Assembly: GCA_022841345.1 (NCBI GenBank)
Contig: JALHRR010000021.1
Coordinates: forward strand, 28,383 to 85,366
From: Saprospiraceae bacterium
GTDB lineage: Bacteria; Bacteroidota; Bacteroidia; Chitinophagales; Saprospiraceae
DNA length: 56,984 bases
Reading direction: 5' to 3'
In this document: positions 1 through 9,293 of the stretch, in pieces
Position numbering within the stretch: the stretch's first letter is position 1
How the letters are laid out: each line of letters opens with the position of its first letter
The notes under the pieces: generated by a model
What the model saw: the letters and a program-made list of their open reading frames with translations, nothing else
Databases searched by the model: none
Told to the model about the DNA's origin: nothing
Made by a program: the position numbers and the translations under genes

Positions 1-215
1 CCTAGTAAAAAGAAAATGATACCTGAAATTTCACCCAAATGATGATTCAGGTGTTCCATTCCTGCTTCCCCTGAATGCCCGAGCATAAAATATATTGCCC
101 AACAAATGACACCAGTAATTAACGCCGAAGCAGCTTTATTGACATGGATGGAATGCTCAAATGCAATGGCAGCATAACCCAGTATAAATACAGTAACTAA
201 CAGTATTGTAATCAT
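1..215 (-). CDS. NhaD-like sodium:proton antiporter, N-terminal part (cut by window edge)
   Basis: The minus strand opens with ATG at 213-215 and stays open to the window edge, giving about 71 residues. The first ~16 are a hydrophobic helix, followed by the segment EHSIHVNKAASALITGV and a second hydrophobic helix. An EH...xNKAxxAL..G pattern near the N-terminus is typical of the NhaD family of Na+/H+ antiporters of the inner membrane. A His-rich stretch (MEHLNHHLGE) follows, as in that family. Its start codon shares one base with the stop of the esterase gene (TAATG), which suggests translational coupling. The rest of the gene lies outside the window, so the family call rests on the N-terminus only. 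Confidence 0.7.
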   Translation of the reverse strand, partial: MITILLVTVFILGYAAIAFEHSIHVNKAASALITGVICWAIYFMLGHSGEAGMEHLNHHLGEISGIIFFLL

Positions 216-1594
216 TACTTTCTTTCTTTGTGTAAAACCAGGAGGGATTCAGAAGCGTCTTTTTCCCAAAAAACAATTAATTTCCTGCTTGATCCGGCGT
301 CATTATTCAGGACTTTTCCTCCATCTATTTCTACTTGAAATGGAAGCATATTTTTTGAAATAGTGTAAGTTACTGTTGTACCCGGGCAAGGGTAAGCCTT
401 TGGCATCCATGTGTTGGATTCAACCAAAACAAGTTCAGATGGATTGGTATTCAGAAATTTAAATGCACTTTCAAACTCTGATTCCCAAAATGCTTCGTTG
501 TGCTCACCCAGTTCTTTGACCACATAATCATACTGCAGTTCTTGTGATTCAGCAAGCTGAGCCCTTACCGAGTCCATGTCTTTTACATATTCAGGCCCTT
601 CCAGTTTGCCTGCAAGAAAATGTATTTTAGAAGGCAGTTCTATTGGATTTTTTACAAGAAATGAGTCAAGTTCAGATTTTGCAAACCAAAATGCAGGTGA
701 AAATACCAGGGCATTTCCGAATATCTCCTGATGTCTGAGAAGCCCGTACAGTGATATTAAACCGCCCATGGAGCTTCCGCCAATGGTAGTGTATTGTCTG
801 CAAGTCAAAGTTCTGTAAGTTGAATCAATGAAAGGTTTGAGTTCCTGAGTCAGAAAATCCAGATAAGCATCTCCTTTGCCTCCCTGCTTATATTTTTCAT
901 TTTCCCATGGACTGTATTCATTCATTCTTTCAATTCCACCATTATCAATTCCTACGATGATGGCCGTATTTTCTCCTTTCTCCTCCAGACTTCCCAATAT
1001 TTCATCTATCTTCCATTCACCTGAATAAGAAGTACTGTTGTCAAAAAGATTCTGCCCGTCATGCATGTACCAGACAGGATATGCGCTCAGAGTATCTGTT
1101 TTGTAATTTTTGGGAAGATAGATCCAAATTCTCCGGTATTTATCGAGACTCTGACTAAAAAAAGAATCAGTCAGGATCTTTACCTGTTCAGTGCGGGTAG
1201 AAGCTCCTGTAGTTCCGTCACCCCATTTCTGTATAATTATCTGAATAGAATTATTTCCTTTCTGAAGTGAATGCTTTCTATTAGGCACATCCATTCCTTC
1301 CTGATTTTTCTCCACCCTGCTCCATGAGCCTTGAGTGAGTTTGAATTCAAGCTCCTTTTGCCCGGTTTTAAATGCTAATTGAAGACCATTTTTTGTTGGT
1401 CTGAAGAGATAATTGCTGTCTGCGGGATTCCAGTTATTGATATTACCGGCCAGAAACACATCTTTAGAGCTGGAAGCCTCCAGATTTATTTGAACATTAT
1501 ATTGTGAGTAAAGCGAAGCATTATAGCCGAAGAAAAACAAAATACATATGAGTCTTAAAAAGAAGTTGTCAGACTCTCGGAGGTTTATTCTCAT
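215..1594 (-). CDS. Secreted esterase of the alpha/beta-hydrolase fold with N-terminal CBM48-like domain
   Basis: This 459-residue protein starts with a signal peptide (hydrophobic residues ~11-30). Residues ~32-125 form a small beta domain with the motif VFLAGNINNWNP, typical of glycogen-binding (CBM48/E-set) modules. Residues ~135-390 are an Esterase-D/IroE-like hydrolase: YPVWYMHDGQN, nucleophile Ser275 in GGSSMGG, and a likely catalytic His364 in LGEHNEAFW. The family hydrolyses carboxylic esters such as acyl-sugar or siderophore esters; the substrate here is unknown. About 65 C-terminal residues form an extra beta-rich tail. The first 26 bases overlap the end of the upstream lipoprotein gene and the stop overlaps the antiporter start, so the three genes look co-transcribed. 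Confidence 0.82.
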   Translation of the reverse strand: MRINLRESDNFFLRLICILFFFGYNASLYSQYNVQINLEASSSKDVFLAGNINNWNPADSNYLFRPTKNGLQLAFKTGQKELEFKLTQGSWSRVEKNQEGMDVPNRKHSLQKGNNSIQIIIQKWGDGTTGASTRTEQVKILTDSFFSQSLDKYRRIWIYLPKNYKTDTLSAYPVWYMHDGQNLFDNSTSYSGEWKIDEILGSLEEKGENTAIIVGIDNGGIERMNEYSPWENEKYKQGGKGDAYLDFLTQELKPFIDSTYRTLTCRQYTTIGGSSMGGLISLYGLLRHQEIFGNALVFSPAFWFAKSELDSFLVKNPIELPSKIHFLAGKLEGPEYVKDMDSVRAQLAESQELQYDYVVKELGEHNEAFWESEFESAFKFLNTNPSELVLVESNTWMPKAYPCPGTTVTYTISKNMLPFQVEIDGGKVLNNDAGSSRKLIVFWEKDASESLLVLHKERK

Positions 1595-2069
1595 GGATAT
1601 AATGTATAATCAATTTTTCAAATGGAGTTCCGTCATCTGTAGAAAGATTGTCACTAATAAGCAACTCATAAGTCCCGGTTTTTTTGAAGATGAGTTGGTT
1701 TCCTTTAAATTGCACGTCGTGTGGATTGCCTTTGGTTTTTGCAGGGTAAAAGACAAGTTTATCTACTTTCAGGAACTCAGTGATACTGTATAATGGCTTT
1801 GCCTGTGGTATTGTAGCCAAATCCTTTGGATAGACGAGGTAGTAAAATCCCCCGGAAGGCGTTCTGACGGCGAGTTCTTTACCGTGTGGAATAGTCAGAT
1901 GTACCAAAATACTATCATCCATATAGTAGTTCTTATCCACGGTCCACATGGTTCTTTGGGCTGAATATTGAATCTTGTCTCTTGATGCTGCCATCCTGCG
2001 TTTGCTGCAAGATACAAGCACTAAGGAGAGCAGGATAAGGACCAGAGTATATTTGTTAATCAATTTCAT
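1569..2069 (-). CDS. Small lipoprotein of unknown function
   Basis: The chosen start is the ATG at 2067-2069, giving 166 residues beginning MKLINKYTLVLILLSLVLVSC, a textbook lipoprotein signal with the lipid-attachment cysteine in LVSC. A start 51 bases upstream is possible but would put 17 charged or polar residues before the signal. The mature part is predicted to be mostly beta-structured, with no motif I recognise. It is first in a cluster with the esterase and antiporter genes, overlapping the esterase by 26 bases. Confidence 0.72.
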   Translation of the reverse strand: MKLINKYTLVLILLSLVLVSCSKRRMAASRDKIQYSAQRTMWTVDKNYYMDDSILVHLTIPHGKELAVRTPSGGFYYLVYPKDLATIPQAKPLYSITEFLKVDKLVFYPAKTKGNPHDVQFKGNQLIFKKTGTYELLISDNLSTDDGTPFEKLIIHYIHENKPPRV

Positions 2070-2147
2070 GCCCAACAAATGTACATTCAATTTAATACCA
2101 ACGCTAGTTGTGAGACCCATATTTTTTATTCTAGTTTAATTGCCAGT

Positions 2148-2209
2148 TTTGTGAATACAAAAACCTGTCTATATTTAATGCTTTATTTACGAATTGCCCG
2201 CGGGCAATT
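2148..2209 (+). promoter_or_regulatory. Candidate promoter with 18-bp perfect palindrome upstream of the AbgT transporter
   Basis: TTTG at 2148-2151 and TATATTTA at 2170-2177 are separated by 18 bases, close to the Bacteroidota -33/-7 consensus (one mismatch in the -7 box). Fifteen bases further on lies the perfect palindrome AATTGCCCGCGGGCAATT (2192-2209), 33 bases before the GTG start. Its position just downstream of the expected transcription start suits an operator for a dimeric repressor. The regulator is not identified. Confidence 0.5.
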
Positions 2210-2242
2210 TCACATTCTTCAACTCATATAAAGCAAATCAAA

Positions 2243-3772
2243 GTGGAACAAGTTAAAACCTCCTGGGTCAACCGATTTTTGTCCATCATAGAAAGAGTCG
2301 GAAATGCATTGCCCCATCCCGCAACATTATTCGCACTTTTTGCTGGATTGGTCATTGTAGCCAGTTGGATTTTGAGCTTGTTTGACCTTACAGTCACACA
2401 TCCCGGGACAGGAGAGACCATTGCGGTAGTTAACTTGATTTCTGAATCGGGTTTACATAAGATATTGACCCAGATGATTACCAATTTTACAGGATTTGCG
2501 CCATTGGGAACTGTATTAGTGTCCTTGCTTGGTATTGGTATCGCTGAGGGATCCGGCTTGATAGGGACTGCATTGAAGCTTATTGTCCTCAAATCTCCGG
2601 CACGTCTGCTTACCATGGTGATTGTTTTTGCCGGAGTTATGTCCAACACAGCGAGTGAAGTAGGTTACGTCCTTCTGGTTCCATTATCTGCTATCATATT
2701 TCTGGCAGCAGGGAGACATCCTCTGGCGGGATTGGCAGCAGCATTTGCCGGTGTTTCCGGAGGATATAGTGCTAATTTGTTATTGGGAACAATAGATCCT
2801 TTGTTAGCCGGACTCTCCCAGGAAGCGGCAAGAATCCTGGATCCGGTGTATGAAGTTAATCCTGCGTGTAACTACTATTTCATGTTTGTCTCCACTTTTT
2901 TAATTACCATTTTGGGCACATATGTAACTGAAAAAATAGTGATTCCAAGATTGGGAACTTATACCGGTTCAGAAAAACCGGAAGCGATTCAAAACCTGAC
3001 GCCAATAGAAAAGAAGGGACTAAAATATGCGCTTGTTGCTGCATTACTGTTCACCGCTTTTGTGCTGGGAGGATTGATACCGGAAGATGGATATCTCAGA
3101 AATCCGGAGAATGGGGATATCTTGAAATCGCCTTTCATGTCAGGAATTGTGGCATTATTATTTCTGGGTTCAGCAGTCGTGGGTATTGCTTACGGCATAG
3201 GTGCTAAAACCGTTAAGAATGATTCTGATGTGATGAAGGGGATGGCCAAAAGTATGGAAACGCTGGGTTCCTATATCGTTTTAGTATTTTTTGCTGCACA
3301 ATTTGTGGCATATTTCAACTGGACAAATATCGGACTGGTATTTGCTGTGAAAGGTGCAGACTTACTTAAATCCTCCGGATTGGGGCCGATTCCTCTTATG
3401 ATCGCCTTCGTATTAATTTCGGCTACCATTAATCTGGTTATGGGCAGTGCATCAGCCAAATGGGCGATCATGGCTCCTGTGTTTATTCCGATGTTTATGT
3501 TGTTGGGTTATTCTCCTGAATTTACTCAAGCGGCGTATAGGGTAGGAGACAGTGTCACGAATATCATTTCACCAATGATGTCTTATTTTGCACTAATTGT
3601 TGCATTTATTCAGCGGTACGATCCGAAGGCGGGTATTGGAACGGTCATTTCCACAATGCTTCCTTATACATTCCTCTTCCTGATAGGCTGGATTTTATTA
3701 TTGACAATTTGGATCATTTTTGACCTTCCTTTGGGATTTGGTGCAGGAATGTTCTATTCTTTACCCAATTAA
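2243..3772 (+). CDS. AbgT family transporter
   Basis: This 509-residue polytopic inner-membrane protein has about 11-13 hydrophobic segments. It matches the AbgT family (AbgT and MtrF), characterised as p-aminobenzoyl-glutamate importers and proton-driven sulfonamide exporters. Visible family features are the N-terminal [16 protein letters not shown], the re-entrant segment with [16 protein letters not shown] and the late segment [15 protein letters not shown], which supplies substrate and ion-binding Ser/Asn/Trp residues in the family. The start codon is GTG at 2243; no ATG is available nearby and a promoter sits at the right distance. A 3-hydroxyacyl-CoA dehydrogenase follows 36 bases later on the same strand. 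Whether it imports or exports cannot be told from sequence. Confidence 0.88.
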   Translation: MEQVKTSWVNRFLSIIERVGNALPHPATLFALFAGLVIVASWILSLFDLTVTHPGTGETIAVVNLISESGLHKILTQMITNFTGFAPLGTVLVSLLGIGIAEGSGLIGTALKLIVLKSPARLLTMVIVFAGVMSNTASEVGYVLLVPLSAIIFLAAGRHPLAGLAAAFAGVSGGYSANLLLGTIDPLLAGLSQEAARILDPVYEVNPACNYYFMFVSTFLITILGTYVTEKIVIPRLGTYTGSEKPEAIQNLTPIEKKGLKYALVAALLFTAFVLGGLIPEDGYLRNPENGDILKSPFMSGIVALLFLGSAVVGIAYGIGAKTVKNDSDVMKGMAKSMETLGSYIVLVFFAAQFVAYFNWTNIGLVFAVKGADLLKSSGLGPIPLMIAFVLISATINLVMGSASAKWAIMAPVFIPMFMLLGYSPEFTQAAYRVGDSVTNIISPMMSYFALIVAFIQRYDPKAGIGTVISTMLPYTFLFLIGWILLLTIWIIFDLPLGFGAGMFYSLPN

Positions 3773-3808
3773 TGACGAAATTTGGACTTAAATAATAAAT
3801 GTTTATAT

Positions 3809-4699
3809 ATGAAAAATATTTCAGTGATAGGAGCAGGTACGATGGGCAATGGTATTGCTCATGTGTTTGCTCAGAATGGTTTTGAAGTTCATTTGATAGA
3901 TGTTTCACAGTCTGCTTTGGATAAAGCCCTGGCTACAATAGAGAAAAATCTCGACAGAATGGTTGGAAAAGGAGTAATAGATGAAGTAAAGAAAAAATCT
4001 ACACTGGAGAATATCCTTACTTTCACCACTCTTGAGATGGGCTGTACAAAAGCAGATCTGATCATTGAAGCTGCCTCTGAACGGCTGGATATCAAACTGA
4101 GTATTTTCAGAGATCTGGATCAAATCGCTCCTGACCACTCCATTTTGGCTACTAATACTTCATCTATTTCCATTACTCAGCTGGCAGCTGTTACAGGAAG
4201 ACCTGATAAGGTGATAGGAATGCATTTCATGAATCCTGTACCTGTTATGAAATTAATTGAAGTCATCAGAGGATATCTTACATCTGATGAAGTCACTGAC
4301 AAGATCCTGATTCTTAGCAGACAAATCAGCAAAATTCCTGTGGAAGTAAACGATTATCCGGGATTTGTGGCCAACCGTATTTTGATGCCTATGATCAATG
4401 AGGCAATTTACACCTTATATGAAGGTGTTGCAGGAGTCGAGCAGATAGATACTGTCATGAAATTGGGAATGGCTCATCCTATGGGACCGCTTCAATTGGC
4501 CGATTTCATCGGACTGGATGTATGTCTTTCTATATTGAATGTACTTTATGATGGATTTGGGAATCCAAAATACGCCCCTTGTCCGTTATTAGTTAATATG
4601 GTGAATGCCGGAAGGCTCGGCGTTAAGTCCGGAGAGGGTTTCTATAAGTATTTACAAGGAACAAAGGAACTCATGGTAGCGACCCGATTTTTGAATTGA
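3809..4699 (+). CDS. hbd: 3-hydroxybutyryl-CoA / 3-hydroxyacyl-CoA dehydrogenase
   Basis: This 296-residue enzyme would oxidise (S)-3-hydroxyacyl-CoA to 3-ketoacyl-CoA with NAD+, or the reverse, in fatty acid or butyrate metabolism. The N-terminal Rossmann fold has the dinucleotide motif VIGAGTMGNGIA. TNTSSISI and the catalytic segment GMHFMNPVPVMKLIEVI follow. The C-terminal helical domain contains ANRILMPMINEA and ends with the family's GVKSGEGFYKY. The length is normal for the single-domain family. I start at the ATG at 3809 because the Rossmann strand begins there; the frame also contains an ATG 27 bases upstream. Confidence 0.92.
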   Translation: MKNISVIGAGTMGNGIAHVFAQNGFEVHLIDVSQSALDKALATIEKNLDRMVGKGVIDEVKKKSTLENILTFTTLEMGCTKADLIIEAASERLDIKLSIFRDLDQIAPDHSILATNTSSISITQLAAVTGRPDKVIGMHFMNPVPVMKLIEVIRGYLTSDEVTDKILILSRQISKIPVEVNDYPGFVANRILMPMINEAIYTLYEGVAGVEQIDTVMKLGMAHPMGPLQLADFIGLDVCLSILNVLYDGFGNPKYAPCPLLVNMVNAGRLGVKSGEGFYKYLQGTKELMVATRFLN

Positions 4700-4748
4700 A
4701 TTCTGCTATATTTCGAAAACAAAATTGATTAATTAAATCATTGAATTC

Positions 4749-6188
4749 ATGCAAAAAGCATATTTGATTATTACAGCAGTTCTCATGGGAATCTTGCTGA
4801 ATTCTTGTTCTGTAAATCCCGTTACCGGTAAGAAGCAATTAGTATTTATGTCAGAAGAGCAGGAGGTTGCTATGGGGCAGCAAGCAGATCCTGAGATTAT
4901 AGCTATGTTTGGGGTATACGAAGATGCGACATTGCAAAAGTTTATCAATGAGAAAGGTCAGGCTATGGCTAAAATTTCTCATAGACCCAATTTGAAATAT
5001 GAATTTAAGGTAGTGGATTCACCGATATTGAATGCATTTGCAGTGCCTGGAGGTTATGTGTATTTTACGCGTGGCATCATGGCTCATTTTAATAATGAGG
5101 CTGAATTTGCCGGCGTATTAGGACACGAGATTGGTCACATTACTGCTAGACACTCAGTTGTGCAGCAAAGAAATCAAATATTGGGTCAAATAGGACTCAT
5201 CGCTGGTATCGTTTTAGTTCCTGAAATTGCTCAATTCGCTGAACCAGCTTCTGCAGGCCTGCAATTACTAATGATGAGATTTGGCAGAGATGCAGAGAGA
5301 CAATCGGATGATCTGGGTGTGGAATACTCCTCTAAAATTGGCTATGATGCCCGCCAAATGGGTAAATTCTTTAATACACTCGAGAGACAATCAAGTGCCG
5401 GGGGACAAGGAGAGATTCCTGAATTTTTATCTACTCACCCATCACCTGCAAACAGAAGCCGGGATGTCGAAAAATTAGCCGTAGAATGGATTGCAAAACT
5501 AAGCCTCAATAATCCTGAAGTAAATCGCAATAGTTATTTAGATAAAATAGACGGCCTCATCTATGGTGATGATCCCAAGCAAGGATTTCTGGAAAACAAT
5601 GTATTTTATCATCCGGAGCTGAAATTCCAATTTCCTGTACCACAGGGCTGGTCGTATTCCAATACACCGCAAGCAGTTCAGATGGCGCCAAAAGACGGAA
5701 AAGCTGTTTTAATGATGACACTGGCTCCTGCAACCACATTGAATGCTTCAGCTGATTCTACTCTTTCAAGATATCAGATGACTACTGTCAGCAGAACAAA
5801 TCTTACTATCAGTGGTCTGCCGGCACTTGAACTTGTAGCCGATCAGGTTTCTCAGACCGCCACGATGCGCACTTTGAATTATTTTATTCAATATGGAGGT
5901 TTAATTTATCATTTCCTAGGCGCTTCAGCAGCTGCTGATTACAACAACTATGTAGGCTCATTTCAGAATTCTGCCAAACAGTTCCGGGCATTAACAGATG
6001 CTTCAAAACTGAATAAAAAGCCGGAAAGAGTTCGGATAAAGTCAGTGACTAAAGCTGGTACATTGAAAGAAGTATTAAATTCATTCAGTATGCCTGCCGC
6101 AAGACATGAAGAATTGGCTATTCTGAACGGAATGACTCTAAATGAGCAGGTAGCCGGTGGTACCAAAATAAAGGTTGTGGGGCAGTAG
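4749..6188 (+). CDS. M48 family zinc metalloprotease, lipoprotein
   Basis: This 479-residue protein has a lipoprotein signal with the lipobox Cys at residue 20 (LLNSC). The protease domain holds the zinc-binding HEIGH at residues 126-130 and a likely third ligand in the AERQSDDLG segment near residue 185, with AFAVPGGYVYFTRG just before the helix. This is the Oma1/LoiP/BepA group, periplasmic or outer-membrane proteases that degrade misfolded envelope proteins. A C-terminal domain of ~200 residues ends in a small module containing the sequence VKAGTLKEVLN-like RIKSVTKAGTLKEV, often seen in Bacteroidota members. It stands 49 bases after the dehydrogenase gene and may have its own weak promoter. 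Confidence 0.88.
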   Translation: MQKAYLIITAVLMGILLNSCSVNPVTGKKQLVFMSEEQEVAMGQQADPEIIAMFGVYEDATLQKFINEKGQAMAKISHRPNLKYEFKVVDSPILNAFAVPGGYVYFTRGIMAHFNNEAEFAGVLGHEIGHITARHSVVQQRNQILGQIGLIAGIVLVPEIAQFAEPASAGLQLLMMRFGRDAERQSDDLGVEYSSKIGYDARQMGKFFNTLERQSSAGGQGEIPEFLSTHPSPANRSRDVEKLAVEWIAKLSLNNPEVNRNSYLDKIDGLIYGDDPKQGFLENNVFYHPELKFQFPVPQGWSYSNTPQAVQMAPKDGKAVLMMTLAPATTLNASADSTLSRYQMTTVSRTNLTISGLPALELVADQVSQTATMRTLNYFIQYGGLIYHFLGASAAADYNNYVGSFQNSAKQFRALTDASKLNKKPERVRIKSVTKAGTLKEVLNSFSMPAARHEELAILNGMTLNEQVAGGTKIKVVGQ

Positions 6189-6552
6189 GTTAGATATAAG
6201 ATAAACAGCCTGTGATGAGTAATGAGTGATGAGTTAACAGTCTAAGCAGCCAGGCTAAACGCTGATATTTTGACAAGTTGAAGCATTGCGTAAATTCCCT
6301 GATTGGCACACCAGTAAAGGCGAATTGCCATTCGCACTCTCAATCCACAATCAGCCCTTAAAAAAACAGGTAAAACGCACAACAGATCAATGTAGAGCCT
6401 AAATGCCTCCTGTGCAATAACCCGCTTCTTGCTTCATATTGCAAAAAAATATATATACTTTATCTTCCAGTAACGAAAATTAGTCTAATTTGCTGCCGGA
6501 TTTTGAATTATAAATCTGTGCAGCAACATCACTATTCCTACCGGCTTTAAAT
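6189..6552. other. Non-coding stretch with short word repeats
   Basis: No convincing gene is seen in these 364 bases. The first part contains a short repeated word series at about 6212-6236 (GTGATGAGTAATGAGTGATGAG) and the word AGCAGCC, similar to low-complexity words in other intergenic regions of this window. The last ~100 bases are very AT-rich and probably hold the promoter of the FkbM gene, but no full -33/-7 pair stands out. Confidence 0.5.
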
Positions 6553-7404
6553 ATGACGAAAAATAAGAACTTGATTTTCGATATCGGAATGCATAAAGGG
6601 GAAGATTCTGATTTTTATCTCAAAAAAGGTTTTAATGTGGTAAGTTTTGAAGCAGACCCGGATCTTGCTGATTTTTGCAGAAAAAAGTTTGCAAATGAAT
6701 TGGATTCAGGTCAGCTTACAATTGTGGAAGGGGCAATTGTCGATTCTGAACTGCTTGATATTACCGAAGGGAAAGTCAGATTTTACAAAAATAATAAGGT
6801 GAGTGTCTGGGGAACAGTGGTGAATGAATGGAGTGAAAGAAATTCAAAATTGGGAGCTAATGATGAGCTGATTGAAGTTTCAGCAGTAAATTTTGTTGAA
6901 TGCCTGAATAAGTATGGCATTCCATATTATATGAAGATTGATATTGAGGGGATGGACACCGTTTGCCTGAAGGCGCTGTTGAATTTTACTGAGAAGCCGG
7001 ACTACATCTCCATCGAATCTGAAAAGGTGTCATTTGAGAAATTGGATGAGGAATTTGAATTACTTACAAAGCTTGGTTACGATCATTTTCAGGCCATCAA
7101 TCAATCCAAAGTCAGCGCTTTCAGAGAAGCTAAGAATAATGGAGAAGGGCAGTTTCTGAATTATCAATTTGTCAGAGGTTCATCCGGTTCTTTTGGCAAA
7201 GACTTGCATCCGGACAGTTGGCAGAACTTGTCAGCAATCAAAAATCAATATAGAAGCATATTTCAGGGATATAAACTTTTGGGTGATCATGCAGCTGTGA
7301 ACAAGTATGGCATAGGAAGGTTATTTTCCCGGTCAATAGACAAATTTTTTGCTTATCCGGGCTGGTTCGATACCCACGCCAGACATTCATCTGTAAGAGA
7401 TTGA
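6553..7404 (+). CDS. FkbM family methyltransferase
   Basis: This 283-residue protein has the SAM-dependent methyltransferase fold: motif I FDIGMHKGEDSDFYLKKG, the acidic strand-2 end VVSFEADP, and YYMKIDIEGMDTVCLKALL followed by PDYISIE. That order (GxxxGxxxxxF, E(A/P)xP, KIDxEGxE) is characteristic of FkbM O-methyltransferases, which often act on glycans or polyketides. A C-terminal extension of ~90 residues (GSSGSFGKDL onward) is longer than the core domain and also occurs in related proteins. No glycan gene cluster adjoins it, so the substrate is unknown. It is monocistronic and convergent with the next gene. Confidence 0.83.
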   Translation: MTKNKNLIFDIGMHKGEDSDFYLKKGFNVVSFEADPDLADFCRKKFANELDSGQLTIVEGAIVDSELLDITEGKVRFYKNNKVSVWGTVVNEWSERNSKLGANDELIEVSAVNFVECLNKYGIPYYMKIDIEGMDTVCLKALLNFTEKPDYISIESEKVSFEKLDEEFELLTKLGYDHFQAINQSKVSAFREAKNNGEGQFLNYQFVRGSSGSFGKDLHPDSWQNLSAIKNQYRSIFQGYKLLGDHAAVNKYGIGRLFSRSIDKFFAYPGWFDTHARHSSVRD

Positions 7405-7422
7405 CGCCGGACTTGTTTTAGA

Positions 7423-8358
7423 TTAAATCCTGGTATCAGAAGGATATGCCTTCAAAACTCTCATCGCACGAAGTGTATTCCATCTGCTTGGCTGCCCGGC
7501 TTTTTCCATTTTAAAATGTACCTGGCCAGGATGTCCTGATGCGAGTTTCCATCTCCCGTCGTTTTGCCTTTTACTTATTAGATATGAAATGGCTTCCTGC
7601 ATTCTGTCATCATATGGGAACCTGGCTGATTGCAAATAGTCGAGAGCTTTTAGAATATCGTAATACCAGCGTCCGGGGTAACAGAGTTTTAAGAAATTTT
7701 CATTAATAATTTCTCCGGTCTTGTCAGACAGGAATAGCCTGTGCATCAAAATAAATTCCTGTACATTTTTTATGACTGCCTTTAATTCCTCCAATCTGTA
7801 TGTATAGCCTTTAGTAATATATTCCTGAAATCCTTCCAAAATGGATAAACTGGTATGCAAGGAACTATGATGGACTTTAGTTCTCACAGAGCGACAATTG
7901 AAGCCACCGTCAGGCATCTGATTATTCAATATAAAATCAATCACTGAATGTAATTTTTCCTCTGCTGCGTTAAAATAGGCTGCGTAATTCAAGCCCATTC
8001 CATTGATACACAAATCACTCAGATATGTCGCTCCGGCAGGATTAATTCCGCCATCTTTTCCTTTCTCATATTTTAAAATATAATCTATACTTTCCCTGAT
8101 CTGTGGATGCCGGGGACTGATTGCCAGATTTTTCAGATCAATCAAAGTATAATGCGAAGAAGTCCATTTTGGCTGGTAAAATCCAAGGCCCCAAAAACCT
8201 TTAGGCTCACGAAAACTTAAAAATTGTGCGCCCCATCCTTCAGTTGCAATTCTATCCTGTAAATCCGGCCTGAGCTCACCCAAAAGATCTCTGTACGTCT
8301 GAAATTGAATGGAGACATCTCCTTCCAGCAACCAGTTGATTATCTCTGAATGATCCAT
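7423..8358 (-). CDS. Alpha/alpha-toroid (prenyltransferase / squalene-cyclase repeat) like protein
   Basis: This 311-residue soluble protein has no signal peptide. It contains repeats resembling terpenoid-cyclase/prenyltransferase toroids: MPDGGFNCRS, KDGGINPAG and RQNDGRWKL all fit the QxxDGGW-type turn, and SSHYTLIDL and HHSSLHTSLSILEGF resemble the barrel helices. The DXDD protonation motif of squalene-hopene cyclases is not visible and the protein is half the length of those enzymes, so a cyclase activity is not claimed. Its ATG lies 26 bases after the stop of the minus-strand methyltransferase gene, so the two are probably co-transcribed. Confidence 0.6.
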   Translation of the reverse strand: MDHSEIINWLLEGDVSIQFQTYRDLLGELRPDLQDRIATEGWGAQFLSFREPKGFWGLGFYQPKWTSSHYTLIDLKNLAISPRHPQIRESIDYILKYEKGKDGGINPAGATYLSDLCINGMGLNYAAYFNAAEEKLHSVIDFILNNQMPDGGFNCRSVRTKVHHSSLHTSLSILEGFQEYITKGYTYRLEELKAVIKNVQEFILMHRLFLSDKTGEIINENFLKLCYPGRWYYDILKALDYLQSARFPYDDRMQEAISYLISKRQNDGRWKLASGHPGQVHFKMEKAGQPSRWNTLRAMRVLKAYPSDTRI

Positions 8359-8384
8359 TTTTTGTGATAGTTTAGGAATCAGGT

Positions 8385-9185
8385 TTACTTTTTTATAGCC
8401 CGAACAGCGTACACCATAGGGATTTTATTATCCAGATGTTTGATTCGGTATTTTCCCGGTTCAAACTGGATGGTTTCATTAAAACAATCATAAGGTGAGT
8501 AGTCATATTCCTCCAAATCTGTGATTTCGAGCCCATTTTGAAGAAGATTTGCAATGACATCTGCCATGCTATGATTCCAACAAACAGATTGCAGGTTTAA
8601 ATCTGCATCCCGGTCGGCATAAGTACCGCTTTCTTCTTCAATGATTGGTTCAGCATTGAAATAGTTATAAGCGATGGATTGAAAATTATTGTCAAACATC
8701 CATACAACGGGGTGAAATTCTGCAAATACAAAAGTGCCCTTCGGACGTAAATATTGCCCAATCAGTTTCGCCCAGGGAGTCAGATCAGGAAGCCAGCAAA
8801 TGGTGCCATAACTGGTGAAAACAATATCAAATGTTTCATTCAGATGAGCTGGCAGATCAAAAATATTGCAACAGATAAATCTGGCTTCCAGTTTTAGTTC
8901 CGAGGCCAGGCTATTTGCCGTTTCAATCGCTTTATCAGATAAGTCAATTCCGGTGACGATGGCGCCCATTCTCGCCAGAGATAAAGTATCCTGACCAAAA
9001 TGGCATTGCAGATGCAGGATTTTTTTACCCCTGACATCTCCCAGTAATTCAAGTTCAATTGAGTTCAGGGATGATTTTCCAGCCAGAAATCCCGGCATAT
9101 CATAGAATTCTGACTTCAGGTGGGAATCTACCCTGGAGTTCCATGATTGTTTGTTGATGTCGAAGTAATTTGAAGGAGCAGACAT
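8385..9185 (-). CDS. Class I SAM-dependent methyltransferase
   Basis: This 266-residue protein has the methyltransferase_25/11 fold. Motif I reads ILHLQCHFGQDTLSLARMGA, followed by VTGIDLSDKAIETA (acidic residue binding the ribose), FDIVFTSYGTICWLPDL (motif IV) and YLRPKGTFVFAEFHP. HLQCHFGQD is typical of a Bacteroidota/Firmicutes group annotated only as methyltransferase. The substrate is unknown. It is divergent from the ECF sigma gene, with 108 bases between the starts. Confidence 0.82.
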   Translation of the reverse strand: MSAPSNYFDINKQSWNSRVDSHLKSEFYDMPGFLAGKSSLNSIELELLGDVRGKKILHLQCHFGQDTLSLARMGAIVTGIDLSDKAIETANSLASELKLEARFICCNIFDLPAHLNETFDIVFTSYGTICWLPDLTPWAKLIGQYLRPKGTFVFAEFHPVVWMFDNNFQSIAYNYFNAEPIIEEESGTYADRDADLNLQSVCWNHSMADVIANLLQNGLEITDLEEYDYSPYDCFNETIQFEPGKYRIKHLDNKIPMVYAVRAIKK

Positions 9186-9293
9186 TGTATCGGATTTAGA
9201 TGTTTTGACGTAAAAATAGAAAAATTAAATTCTGAAATCTTAATACTTTTTGCATGTAACCCTTCGCTGAATTTCTGCATTATTGTAAATAAT

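Noticed and set aside
2224-2649. 141-residue minus-strand frame inside the AbgT gene
   Set aside because: It is a shadow frame; the plus strand carries an unmistakable AbgT transporter.
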